A stretch of DNA of 5,315 nucleotides from Actinomycetota bacterium (GCA_013335845.1 JAAXUU010000120.1:1-5315); one strand, 5' to 3'; shown: positions 1-5,130, numbered from the stretch's first letter. Program-made: numbers and translations. Notes: a model not told the origin generated them from the letters alone.

Positions 1-1
1 C

Positions 2-496
2 GGGACGCTCGACGATACGGTCATCGTGCTCACGACGGACCACATCCCCTATGCTTACACTGAAGTCATGGACGAGATCGCCGGTTATTCACTCGACAAG
101 ACGTTCGAGTTATACGAAAACGAACTTATCGTGTGGAGCTCAACCATGGAGGAGCCCGTTTATGTGACCCGTCCCTGCGAAAGCATCGACATCCTGCCTA
201 CCATGCTCAATCTTCTCGGCATCGATTTCGACTCGCGTCTCATAATCGGGCGCGATGCACTTTCGGATTCAGATACCTTCGTAATGTTCCAGGATCGCAG
301 TTGGATAAGCGACAAAGGACGCTACGATGCCGATACAGGCACATGGTATCCGTCGACCGAAGAAGCTGTCGGCCAAGACTACCTCGACGCCATGAATATC
401 CGAGTACGTAATTCCTTTGACGCTTCATCACAGATTCTCGAGACGAATTATTATTCCTACATCGACGCTTACCTCACGGAAACCGCCACGCAGTGA
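2..496 (+). CDS. LTA synthase-like sulfatase, C-terminal part (5' end outside window)
   Basis: The reading frame is open from the window edge and gives 164 residues to a TGA stop. It resembles the C-terminal part of the sulfatase domain of LtaS-type (COG1368) membrane phosphoglycerol transferases, which build polyglycerolphosphate on the outer face of the membrane. Near the start, VIVLTTDHIPYAY has the Asp-His pair that in LtaS (its D-H metal site) helps hold the catalytic metal. Further on, SIDILPTMLNLLGID followed by GRDAL is the usual late motif (DLLPT-LNL-G, then G-D-L) of this family. The N-terminal membrane helices and the catalytic Thr lie upstream of the window. Related enzymes in the same superfamily transfer phosphoethanolamine or cleave sulfate esters, so the substrate is not settled. 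No clear terminator follows the stop. Confidence 0.8.
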   Translation, partial: GTLDDTVIVLTTDHIPYAYTEVMDEIAGYSLDKTFELYENELIVWSSTMEEPVYVTRPCESIDILPTMLNLLGIDFDSRLIIGRDALSDSDTFVMFQDRSWISDKGRYDADTGTWYPSTEEAVGQDYLDAMNIRVRNSFDASSQILETNYYSYIDAYLTETATQ

Positions 497-503
497 CGGG
501 GTT

Positions 504-512
504 TGATACAAT
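504..512 (+). promoter_or_regulatory. Candidate extended -10 promoter for the ATP-grasp gene
   Basis: TGATACAAT fits the extended -10 pattern TGnTATAAT, with five of six core bases. It starts eight bases after the sulfatase stop. No good -35 box lies 16-18 bases upstream, which is tolerated with an extended -10. It would give a leader of roughly 108 bases before the ATG at 627, containing two short dyads. This is inferred from motif match only. Confidence 0.35.
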
Positions 513-571
513 GCTCCATACAAATGAAGTACTCTATACATAAAGCACCGTACGAATGACGCAAAGTGTTG

Positions 572-605
572 ATACTCAGTATTGGGCGACAAAGGTGAAA
601 TCACC
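572..605 (+). promoter_or_regulatory. Two short dyads in the ATP-grasp gene leader
   Basis: ATACT-C-AGTAT (572-582) is a perfect 5+5 palindrome, and GGTGA-AA-TCACC (594-605) is a perfect 5+5 inverted repeat flanked by AA and CTT that could lengthen it. The second ends seven bases before the ribosome binding site. They could be an operator or a leader hairpin affecting translation. Both are short enough to occur by chance. Confidence 0.25.
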
Positions 606-612
606 CTTTCGA

Positions 613-618
613 GAGAGG
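613..618 (+). promoter_or_regulatory. Ribosome binding site fixing the ATP-grasp start
   Basis: GAGAGG lies eight bases before ATG 627. The longer in-frame start, TTG at 582, has no Shine-Dalgarno-like sequence before it and overlaps the 572-582 palindrome, so ATG 627 is preferred. Confidence 0.6.
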
Positions 619-626
619 TCCCTCAC

Positions 627-1616
627 ATGGTTCCGAAAGAATATATACAACTCGAACTTTCGACTCAACTCCTCATCGAAGGAGCGCTGCGAAGGGGCAT
701 AACGGTCGACGTGCTCGATCACGCCGATAATTTCATCAGACTGCGTAAGGGCGATAAGATCGAATACGTGAAGCAGGCGACCAAAACGTCTGCCGATACC
801 TACATCTCGGCCCTCATCATGGAGAACAAAGAAATCACGAAGATCGTGCTTAGGGAGCAAGGCCTCAGGGTGCCTGACGGCATCGTCGCCTACTCTGTCG
901 CCGATGCGATGGAGCATTATTCGGAATTCGCGGGTAGAAGCGTCGTCATCAAGCCGAAGTCGAGTAATTTCGGTATCAGCGTTTTCGTACTCAAGCAGCC
1001 TCCAACAGAAAGTGAATTCGAAGCAGCGGTACGGCAAGCGCTTACCTATGACGGAACGGTGCTTATCGAAGAGTTCATTCCCGGTGCCGAGTATCGTTTT
1101 CTCGTAATAGGCTTCGAAACGGTTGCTGTTCTGCATCGCATGCCCGCAAATGTCATAGGCGATGGAATACACACGATCGAAGCATTGGTAACCGAGAAGA
1201 ACAAGGACCCGCTGCGCGGGAAAAAATATGTGACACCCCTCGAGAAAATCGTACTCGGAGACGTCGAGCGGGACTATCTTTTAGCGCAAGGAAAGTACAT
1301 CGATACGATCCTCTCGGAAAACGAACGTGTCTTCTTGCGAGAGAACTCGAATATCAGCACCGGCGGCGACAGTATCGACTTCACCGACACCGTGTTGGAT
1401 GTATACAAAGACATCGCCGCGGATGCGGCAAGAGCAGTGAATGCGCACATTTGCGGTGTAGATATGATGATCTCTGCGGTGGACGAAGTCCCGACGCGCG
1501 AAAACCACGGCATCATCGAGCTCAACTTCAACCCCGCCCTCCACATCCATTGCTATCCGTACCAAGGAGAAAACAGGCACGTTGAGGAAAAAGTATTGGA
1601 TTTACTTGGTTTTTAG
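627..1616 (+). CDS. GshF/GshAB-type ATP-grasp ligase, stand-alone (glutathione synthetase-like)
   Basis: The protein is 329 residues from ATG 627. It matches the C-terminal ATP-grasp module of bifunctional GshF (GshAB), which joins gamma-glutamylcysteine and glycine using ATP. The region from ELSTQLLIEGALRRG through EYVKQATKTS to LIMENKEITK matches the linker that opens this module in GshF. ATP-grasp features follow: VVIKPKSSNFG (Lys109, Lys111), LIEEFIPGAEYR (Glu148, Glu149, Arg157), HRMPANVIGDG, the loop LRENSNISTGGDS (239-249), CGVDMMI and the metal-binding IIELNFNPALHIHCYPY (Glu298, Asn300). All expected blocks are present, so it looks intact. GshF is usually about 750 residues with an N-terminal glutamate-cysteine ligase. 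That domain is absent here, and the sequence upstream is a sulfatase gene plus a short leader. It may use gamma-glutamylcysteine made elsewhere, or be an ATP-grasp ligase for a different dipeptide or thiol. Family assignment is firm; substrate is inferred. Confidence 0.85.
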   Translation: MVPKEYIQLELSTQLLIEGALRRGITVDVLDHADNFIRLRKGDKIEYVKQATKTSADTYISALIMENKEITKIVLREQGLRVPDGIVAYSVADAMEHYSEFAGRSVVIKPKSSNFGISVFVLKQPPTESEFEAAVRQALTYDGTVLIEEFIPGAEYRFLVIGFETVAVLHRMPANVIGDGIHTIEALVTEKNKDPLRGKKYVTPLEKIVLGDVERDYLLAQGKYIDTILSENERVFLRENSNISTGGDSIDFTDTVLDVYKDIAADAARAVNAHICGVDMMISAVDEVPTRENHGIIELNFNPALHIHCYPYQGENRHVEEKVLDLLGF

Positions 1617-1693
1617 CCCGGCATCTCCGCTATCACGTTACTATGGTATATCGATGATCGTTTCACCTCGCAACTTCTTAAGGATGTCCAGTA

Positions 1694-2407
1694 ATGATAA
1701 AAACGGTACTCTTTGATTTAGACGGAACACTACTCCCGCTCGACATGAATGATTTCATGTTGGTGTATTTGAAACACATCTCCAGCTTCGTTACCGAAGT
1801 CGGCTTTGATGCAGATTTGTTCCTTGCCGGTTTATCATCCGGCATCAAGAATATGATGGACAATGACGGTTCGAGGTACAACCACACCGCCTTCTGGGAT
1901 GCTTTTTACGATGTTTTCGGAAATGAAGACGTCGATGCCGAGAAGGTCTGCGGTGATTTCTACTCGAATGACTTCGGCAAAATCAGGAGTATTGTAGAAC
2001 CGGATCCCCACGCCGCTGCGTCCGTAAGACTCCTACGTGATAAGGGCTATCGCCTCGCTCTTGCAACCAATCCTCTATTCCCCGCCACTGCGTCCTGGCA
2101 AAGATGTGAGTGGGCAGGACTCGATCCCAACGATTTCGAACTCATCACAACTTATGAAGATTATCGGTTCGCAAAACCGAGCTACGGTTATTACAATGAA
2201 GTGTTGGATAAGCTCGGTGCTATTTCTGAGGAATGCATGATGGTGGGTAACGATATCGATGAAGATATGGTCACTGCCGAACTCGGTATGGATACCTTCC
2301 TCGTCACGCCCTTCATGCGTAACCGCAGGGGTATCGACATAGCAGCATACAAACACGGAACGTTGCAGGATCTCTACGATTTCGTAAAGGGAATGCCCGA
2401 ACTGTAG
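1694..2407 (+). CDS. HAD-superfamily hydrolase (probable small-molecule phosphatase)
   Basis: This is a 237-residue HAD protein with all four motifs. Motif I is VLFDLDGTLL with the nucleophile Asp8 and acid/base Asp10. Motif II is LALATNP with Thr125. Motif III is Lys161 in RFAKPSYGYY. Motif IV is MVGNDIDEDM with Asp187 and Asp191 for magnesium. An alpha-helical cap (about residues 15-100) sits between motifs I and II, the C1 type seen in phosphoglycolate phosphatase-like and YjjG-like enzymes, so it is probably a cytoplasmic phosphatase of a small metabolite. The substrate cannot be read from sequence. The ATG is preceded by AAGGAT, eight bases upstream. It lies 77 bases after the ATP-grasp gene with no terminator seen, so co-transcription is possible. 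Confidence 0.88.
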   Translation: MIKTVLFDLDGTLLPLDMNDFMLVYLKHISSFVTEVGFDADLFLAGLSSGIKNMMDNDGSRYNHTAFWDAFYDVFGNEDVDAEKVCGDFYSNDFGKIRSIVEPDPHAAASVRLLRDKGYRLALATNPLFPATASWQRCEWAGLDPNDFELITTYEDYRFAKPSYGYYNEVLDKLGAISEECMMVGNDIDEDMVTAELGMDTFLVTPFMRNRRGIDIAAYKHGTLQDLYDFVKGMPEL

Positions 2408-2425
2408 ACTTAACCGTAGACTTAA
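2404..2425 (+). repeat. Short tandem direct repeat at the end of the HAD gene
   Basis: GTAGACTTAA occurs at 2404-2413 and again at 2416-2425, a 12-base period. The first copy contains the TAG stop of the HAD gene. It could be a small slippage duplication; no function is evident. Confidence 0.5.
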
Positions 2426-2471
2426 TCAAAGAACCCTACGAAACAGCGACCTCTAATCCGTAAAGATATCA

Positions 2472-2478
2472 GAGGAGG
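2472..2478 (+). promoter_or_regulatory. Strong ribosome binding site of the rhodanese lipoprotein gene
   Basis: GAGGAGG lies seven bases before ATG 2486. This near-consensus site supports that start, as does the signal peptide that begins directly there. Confidence 0.75.
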
Positions 2479-2485
2479 ATTCGAA

Positions 2486-2950
2486 ATGAAACGTAATCTA
2501 GTTCCCGTACTTTTCATTGCTCTCGGTTTGGTATTCGCTTTGAGCGCTTGTTCGGGCTCAACTGGAACCAGTGATTCTTCTCAGCAGTCATCATCAACCA
2601 CCACGGAAACCCCCTCGAGCGGCACGAAAGCCGAGTATAAGAAATTAAGCGCCGAAGAGGCGAAAGCAAGGATGGATTCCGGTGGCGAAGTACTGGTTGT
2701 AGACGTTCGAACCGAGGAAGAATACGCACAAGCTCACATCCCCGGAGCTATCCTGATCCCCAATGAGACAATTACCGATACACCCCCTGCTCAGCTTCCC
2801 GATTTCGACGCAGAGATATTGGTCTACTGCAGGTCGGGGAACCGCAGCAAGCAGGCTGCCACGAAGTTGATTGCAATGGGTTATACCAACGTCTATGACT
2901 TCGGTGGAATTATCGATTGGACCTACGAAACCGTCTCGGGATCAGAATAA
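2486..2950 (+). CDS. Secreted rhodanese-domain lipoprotein
   Basis: The 154-residue protein has a lipoprotein signal peptide: Lys2-Arg3, a hydrophobic stretch 5-19, and lipobox LSAC with the lipidated Cys22. A Ser/Thr-rich spacer (23-47) then links it to a single rhodanese (sulfurtransferase) domain, about 52-148. Domain marks are VLVVDVRTEEEYAQAHIPGA (69-88), the active-site loop Cys115-RSGNR, and the closing YDFGGIIDW (137-145). The six-residue loop starting at Cys115 is the usual size for single-domain rhodaneses acting on sulfur compounds, in contrast to the longer loop of Cdc25/arsenate-type relatives. It should sit on the outer face of the membrane and move sulfane sulfur or handle cyanide or persulfides; the acceptor is unknown. 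It follows the HAD gene by 78 bases on the same strand. Similar lipid-anchored rhodaneses are common in anaerobic Gram-positives. Confidence 0.92.
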   Translation: MKRNLVPVLFIALGLVFALSACSGSTGTSDSSQQSSSTTTETPSSGTKAEYKKLSAEEAKARMDSGGEVLVVDVRTEEEYAQAHIPGAILIPNETITDTPPAQLPDFDAEILVYCRSGNRSKQAATKLIAMGYTNVYDFGGIIDWTYETVSGSE

Positions 2951-2980
2951 GGATACAAGATCCGACCTCGCGCGCACCCG

Positions 2981-3007
2981 GATAAGCCTGATGTCGTCGG
3001 CCTTATC
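2981..3007. terminator. Hairpin between convergent genes, possible bidirectional terminator
   Basis: GATAAG-CC (2981-2988) can pair with GG-C-CTTATC (2999-3007), leaving one bulged C and a 10-base loop whose ends can add two more pairs. It lies between the convergent rhodanese and DUF3795 genes, where a two-way terminator is expected. There is no T-run on either side, so intrinsic termination is doubtful. Confidence 0.35.
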
Positions 3008-3024
3008 GAAGCGAACCCGGACAC

Positions 3025-3066
3025 TCCCCTAGCCCTTCGATTCCCCTAGCCCTTCAATTCCCTCAG
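3025..3066. repeat. 17-base tandem repeat, about 2.5 copies
   Basis: The unit TCCCCTAGCCCTTCRAT starts at 3025 and at 3042, the two copies differing only at R (G or A). A third, partial copy (TCCCTCAG) starts at 3059 on the same 17-base period and runs into the stop codon of the DUF3795 gene at 3063-3065. The array forms most of the sequence just downstream of that gene. Confidence 0.8.
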
Positions 3067-3509
3067 TAACGTAGAATACATCCGCAAAAGATGCACTTCT
3101 CACTATAGACGGATATCAAACCGCCGCACTCCTCGCATCTCCAACGATCCCTTTCGGTTGCGAGGAAGGGGTCGATTCCAAGATCGCGGATGCTCTCCAG
3201 ATTCTCAATCAAACTGAAGCCATACACGTTCCGTTCGTGCTCGTCTTGCGCTTTCAAATGTTCACAGGAATATTCGTCACACTCGAAGCAGAAGTGTTTC
3301 CCGGACTCGTTGAGTAGTGTGCATTTCTTGATTTCGCACACGATACAGTGTTCCGGCTTATTAGAATCATCCCCATTGCAACCATTGCAGGAACGCTTTT
3401 CAGAAAGAAAATGGATACAGATACCGCAGTTCATCCCACAAGGGGCAATCATCGAAGCTTCGAGAGCATCCGGAGTCACAATCTTTTGATTTCCTTCTAT
3501 GTATGTCAT
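3063..3509 (-). CDS. DUF3795-type Cys-rich protein with C-terminal zinc ribbon
   Basis: Starting at the ATG at 3509 the product has 148 residues, 16 of them Cys. Residues about 20-90 match the DUF3795 pattern: MIAPCGMNCGIC (Cys24, 28, 31), CNGCNG (41, 44), CIVCEIKKC (55, 58, 63) and CFECDEYSC (74, 77, 82). These clusters probably bind zinc or an iron-sulfur centre. The tail has a second metal site, Cys125-x2-Cys128 and Cys139-x2-Cys142, a zinc ribbon ending in CGCILRY. No signal peptide or membrane segment is seen, so it should be cytoplasmic. DUF3795 proteins have no firmly established function. Start choice is uncertain: a TTG lies four codons upstream (3521) and an internal ATG at residue 20 is where many family members begin. 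None of the three has a good ribosome binding site. Its promoter and an operator-like dyad lie just upstream. Confidence 0.8.
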   Translation of the reverse strand: MTYIEGNQKIVTPDALEASMIAPCGMNCGICIHFLSEKRSCNGCNGDDSNKPEHCIVCEIKKCTLLNESGKHFCFECDEYSCEHLKAQDEHERNVYGFSLIENLESIRDLGIDPFLATERDRWRCEECGGLISVYSEKCIFCGCILRY

Positions 3510-3526
3510 GTATATACCCAATCGAA

Positions 3527-3549
3527 ATGTACGAACTCAGCTCGTACAT
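3527..3549. promoter_or_regulatory. Perfect 8+8 inverted repeat, candidate operator of the DUF3795 gene
   Basis: ATGTACGA (3527-3534) and TCGTACAT (3542-3549) are exact reverse complements separated by seven bases. The right arm covers two bases of the -10 box at 3548-3553, and the rest spans the expected transcription start near 3541 and the start of the leader. This position is typical of a repressor operator. A hairpin in the leader is the alternative. No regulator gene is in the window. Confidence 0.55.
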
Positions 3550-3576
3550 GGTATTCACGAGAAAGAATGTTGTCAA
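3548..3576 (-). promoter_or_regulatory. Sigma-70-type promoter of the DUF3795 gene
   Basis: Read on the - strand, TTGACA (complement of 3571-3576) is a perfect -35 box, followed by a 17-base spacer and TACCAT (complement of 3548-3553), four of six bases of the -10 consensus. Transcription would start near 3541, giving a leader of about 32 bases to the ATG at 3509. Confidence 0.6.
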
Positions 3577-3616
3577 TCAACTCGTATGCGACACGCACGT
3601 TCCATCCACGACTATC

Positions 3617-3632
3617 GTCATGCCGTCATGCA
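3617..3632. repeat. Tandem 8-base repeat in the divergent intergenic region
   Basis: CGTCATGC occurs twice back to back (3617-3624, 3625-3632). It lies in the 277-base gap between the divergent DUF3795 and stress protein genes, just upstream of a weak TATACA -10-like hexamer at 3638-3643. Its function is unknown. Confidence 0.5.
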
Positions 3633-3697
3633 AACTTATACAGGCTCCGATACGAACGTAACCAGTAGTTCTCATTTTTCGAAAGTGTCCAAGGAGG

Positions 3698-3706
3698 TGC
3701 TACAAT
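3698..3706 (+). promoter_or_regulatory. Candidate extended -10 promoter of the stress protein pair
   Basis: TGCTACAAT matches TGnTATAAT with five of six core bases, the same form as the motif at 504-512. The -35 region (around 3677-3684, TTTCGA/TTCGAA) is poor, as expected if the extended -10 carries recognition. Transcription would start near 3713, about 74 bases before ATG 3787. A weaker alternative is TCGTCA (3616-3621) with TATACA (3638-3643). Confidence 0.4.
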
Positions 3707-3786
3707 CTCAGAAAATCACTTCGTCACTCGTACGCCGTGTGTAAGATCGCTGCAGGAGCCTTCAGTCAAAGACGAGAGGAGTTCCA

Positions 3787-4206
3787 ATGACACGAGAATA
3801 CCAAAGAATCTTCGTGGCACTCGATAATGGCGACACGAAGGAGTGGGTTGCAAGACGAGCCATCGAGATTGCCGAACGTAACAATGCGGCACTATTGTTC
3901 GGTCATGTCGTAGAGCTTTCTCCACCCACTGAAATCGCCGACGCCTACGTTGAACGTGCTGAAACCTACATGCTCCCTTACATTTCGAGAGCACACGAGG
4001 TGGGCGTCACACAGGCGGAATTTAAAATAGGTGTCGGGCTAATCCACGATGTCTTGTTCGAGCGGCTCATTAAACCCTTCAATCCGGATTTGATAATCTG
4101 CGGCAACCGAGGACTCTCGTCGATGAAATATCTATTCATCGGGAAAACATCACAATATATTATCGAGAACGCTCAATGCGATGTCCTCGTGATCAAAAAG
4201 GAATGA
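3787..4206 (+). CDS. Universal stress protein (UspA family), first of tandem pair
   Basis: This 139-residue protein is a single Usp domain of normal length. It has the opening strand RIFVALD (7-13), helix EWVARRAIEIAERNNA, strand ALLFGHV, and the late nucleotide-loop region DLIICGNRG (101-109) through IGKTSQYIIENAQCDVLVIKK. Usp proteins are small cytoplasmic alpha/beta proteins that dimerise and often bind ATP or AMP during stress. The family ATP motif is G-x2-G-x9-G-(S/T). Here Gly106, Gly109 and Gly119 are kept but the last position is Lys120 instead of Ser/Thr, while Asp13, the usual adenine-contacting Asp, is kept. GAGAGGAG (3774-3781) precedes the ATG by five bases. The next gene is a paralogue 50 bases downstream, about 55% identical by hand alignment without gaps, so the two probably form one operon. 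Confidence 0.9.
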   Translation: MTREYQRIFVALDNGDTKEWVARRAIEIAERNNAALLFGHVVELSPPTEIADAYVERAETYMLPYISRAHEVGVTQAEFKIGVGLIHDVLFERLIKPFNPDLIICGNRGLSSMKYLFIGKTSQYIIENAQCDVLVIKKE

Positions 4207-4242
4207 CTTCCGGATTATGCTCGGTCGTTTTCGAATGCATAC

Positions 4243-4250
4243 AAAAGGAG
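4243..4250 (+). promoter_or_regulatory. Ribosome binding site fixing the second Usp start
   Basis: AAAAGGAG ends six bases before ATG 4257. The open frame extends back to an ATG at 4176 inside the preceding gene, but that start lacks a site and would add 27 residues not shared with the paralogue. The 4257 start makes the two proteins align end to end. Confidence 0.7.
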
Positions 4251-4256
4251 CTCACC

Positions 4257-4673
4257 ATGGGTGGAACATATGAGAGGATCTTCGTGGCTCTGGCGAGTGG
4301 CGAAACGCAGGAATGGGTTGCGAAACGCGCTATAGAAATCGCCATACGCAACAAAGCGGCGATTCTGTTCGGTCACATATTCGAAGTTCCCTCGCCTTAT
4401 ATGCTAGACGAAGCATCCGTACGACGTGCCGAAGTAGAACTTGCTCATCTGGTGGAACGAGCGCGTATGGAAGGCGTCCCCGAAGCCAACTACTCGGTTG
4501 CAGCCGGAATAATCGAAGACGTTTTGTTCGATGAACTCATCGAACCCTTCGACCCAGACCTCATCATCTGCGGCAATCGTGGTCTTTCGGCCGTCCAATA
4601 TATGTTCGTGGGGACAGTTTCACGCCTAATAATCGAAAATGCTCGATGTGATGTTCTTGTTTTAAAAGATTGA
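4257..4673 (+). CDS. Universal stress protein (UspA family), second of tandem pair
   Basis: This 138-residue Usp domain protein aligns without gaps to its upstream neighbour (about 77 of 138 identical by hand count), so the pair arose by tandem duplication followed by considerable divergence. Shared blocks are RIFVAL, EWVA-RAIEIA, LFGH, DVLF, PDLIICGNRGLS and IIENA-CDVLV. The ATP-loop motif is complete: Gly106, Gly109, Gly119, Thr120. However, the Asp expected at position 13 is Ala13 (VALASGE), the reverse of the situation in the first copy. The middle segment (about 44-80), which shapes the dimer surface and pocket, is the least conserved between the two. It lacks a signal peptide and should be cytoplasmic. 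It is likely translated from the same message as the first copy. Confidence 0.9.
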   Translation: MGGTYERIFVALASGETQEWVAKRAIEIAIRNKAAILFGHIFEVPSPYMLDEASVRRAEVELAHLVERARMEGVPEANYSVAAGIIEDVLFDELIEPFDPDLIICGNRGLSAVQYMFVGTVSRLIIENARCDVLVLKD

Positions 4674-4678
4674 TTTCA

Positions 4679-4705
4679 GGCCGGTATTCCTGCAGCCGCT
4701 TTTTT
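4679..4705 (+). terminator. Weak terminator candidate after the stress protein pair
   Basis: A six-T run (4700-4705) follows a GC-rich stretch shortly after the second Usp stop. Only short stems can be drawn (for example GGC 4679-4681 with GCC 4695-4697), so the T-run is the main support. Confidence 0.25.
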
Positions 4706-4720
4706 AGACGATTTACATTG

Positions 4721-4760
4721 GTTTAGAAGGATACCGCATAACTGCTGCATCCTTCTAAAC
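4721..4760. repeat. 12+12 perfect inverted repeat between convergent genes
   Basis: GTTTAGAAGGAT (4721-4732) and ATCCTTCTAAAC (4749-4760) are exact reverse complements with a 16-base loop, inside which GCA and TGC can pair further. It lies between the convergent second Usp gene and the small membrane protein gene, so a two-way transcription end or mRNA 3' stabiliser is the simplest reading. No T-run follows on either strand. A short palindrome, ATTCCGGAAT (4763-4772), follows directly. Confidence 0.7.
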
Positions 4761-4829
4761 GAATTCCGGAATCTAGTGACGTCGATGCTGCTTCCAGCTT
4801 CAACAAGTGATCACCTAACTCGACCATCG

Positions 4830-5003
4830 TTAAAATTTACTTTTTGCCCAGCCGGCCACGGCTTCATACAGTGTTTCCGGTTCCTTTACTGCATGCACTT
4901 TCTCGATGGGTGCTTCTTCCTTCTTATGGCAGCAATGCTTCTTCTTTAGAACACACAGTCCAACGGCAACGACAGCGACCATAACAACCTTATGCTTACA
5001 CAT
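4830..5003 (-). CDS. Small Cys/His-rich single-span membrane protein, unknown function
   Basis: The protein is 57 residues from the ATG at 5003. It opens with MCKHK, followed by a hydrophobic segment of about 14 residues (VVMVAVVAVGLCVL, 6-19), then a strongly basic Cys/His cluster KKKHCCHKK (20-28), an acidic-basic linker, and a C-terminal stretch TLYEAVAGWAKSKF that could form an amphipathic helix. Cys2, 17, 24, 25 and His4, 23, 26 could bind a metal or form disulfides. The segment is short for a full membrane span and has no lipobox or cleavage site. The positive residues after it suggest the C-terminus stays in the cytoplasm. I do not recognise a family. An upstream ATG at 5030 is in frame but poorly supported. 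A good ribosome binding site and a promoter support that it is a real, separately transcribed gene. Confidence 0.7.
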   Translation of the reverse strand: MCKHKVVMVAVVAVGLCVLKKKHCCHKKEEAPIEKVHAVKEPETLYEAVAGWAKSKF

Positions 5004-5010
5004 CGTTCGA

Positions 5011-5018
5011 CCCTCCTT
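5011..5018 (-). promoter_or_regulatory. Ribosome binding site fixing the small protein start
   Basis: On the - strand AAGGAGGG lies seven bases before the ATG at 5003. This near-perfect site lies inside the longer possible frame that begins at 5030, which argues for the shorter protein. Confidence 0.75.
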
Positions 5019-5047
5019 CAGCACGTTCATCCAGTCGATCTCGCTTC

Positions 5048-5076
5048 ATCATAGTGAGCGTACATACTTTCGTAAA
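5048..5076 (-). promoter_or_regulatory. Sigma-70-type promoter of the small protein gene
   Basis: On the - strand TTTACG (complement of 5071-5076, four of six) and TATGAT (complement of 5048-5053, five of six) are separated by exactly 17 bases. Transcription would start near 5041, giving a leader of about 38 bases. It implies that the gene is transcribed independently of the upstream rtcB-like gene. Confidence 0.5.
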
Positions 5077-5130
5077 GGCATCGAGACGAGCGGTAACCTA
5101 TACGTCAGAAATACATGTGACCCTATAACC

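Noticed and set aside
582..626. TTG at 582 as start of the ATP-grasp gene
   Set aside because: No ribosome binding site precedes it, while ATG 627 has GAGAGG at a good distance and the family match begins after it.
576..1172. A 198-codon open frame on the - strand opposite the ATP-grasp gene
   Set aside because: It is fully antisense to a gene with clear family motifs, has no recognisable domain, and arises from codon bias of the real gene.
2415..2442. CGTAG...CTACG as a terminator after the HAD gene
   Set aside because: The stem is only five pairs with a loop of about 16 bases and no T-run follows.
3025..3066. CRISPR array
   Set aside because: The repeats are 17 bases, directly abutting with no spacers, so this is a tandem repeat. 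No CRISPR-like array was seen elsewhere.
3691..3699. AAGGAGGTG, a perfect Shine-Dalgarno sequence in the gap before the stress protein genes
   Set aside because: No ATG, GTG or TTG lies at a suitable distance. Only an ATC at 3705 opens a short frame of unconvincing composition, and the site overlaps the likely -10 promoter element.
3348..3744. Overlapping + strand open frames opposite and beyond the DUF3795 gene
   Set aside because: They are antisense to a Cys-patterned gene or run through the promoter region, show low-complexity basic composition and have no recognisable domain.
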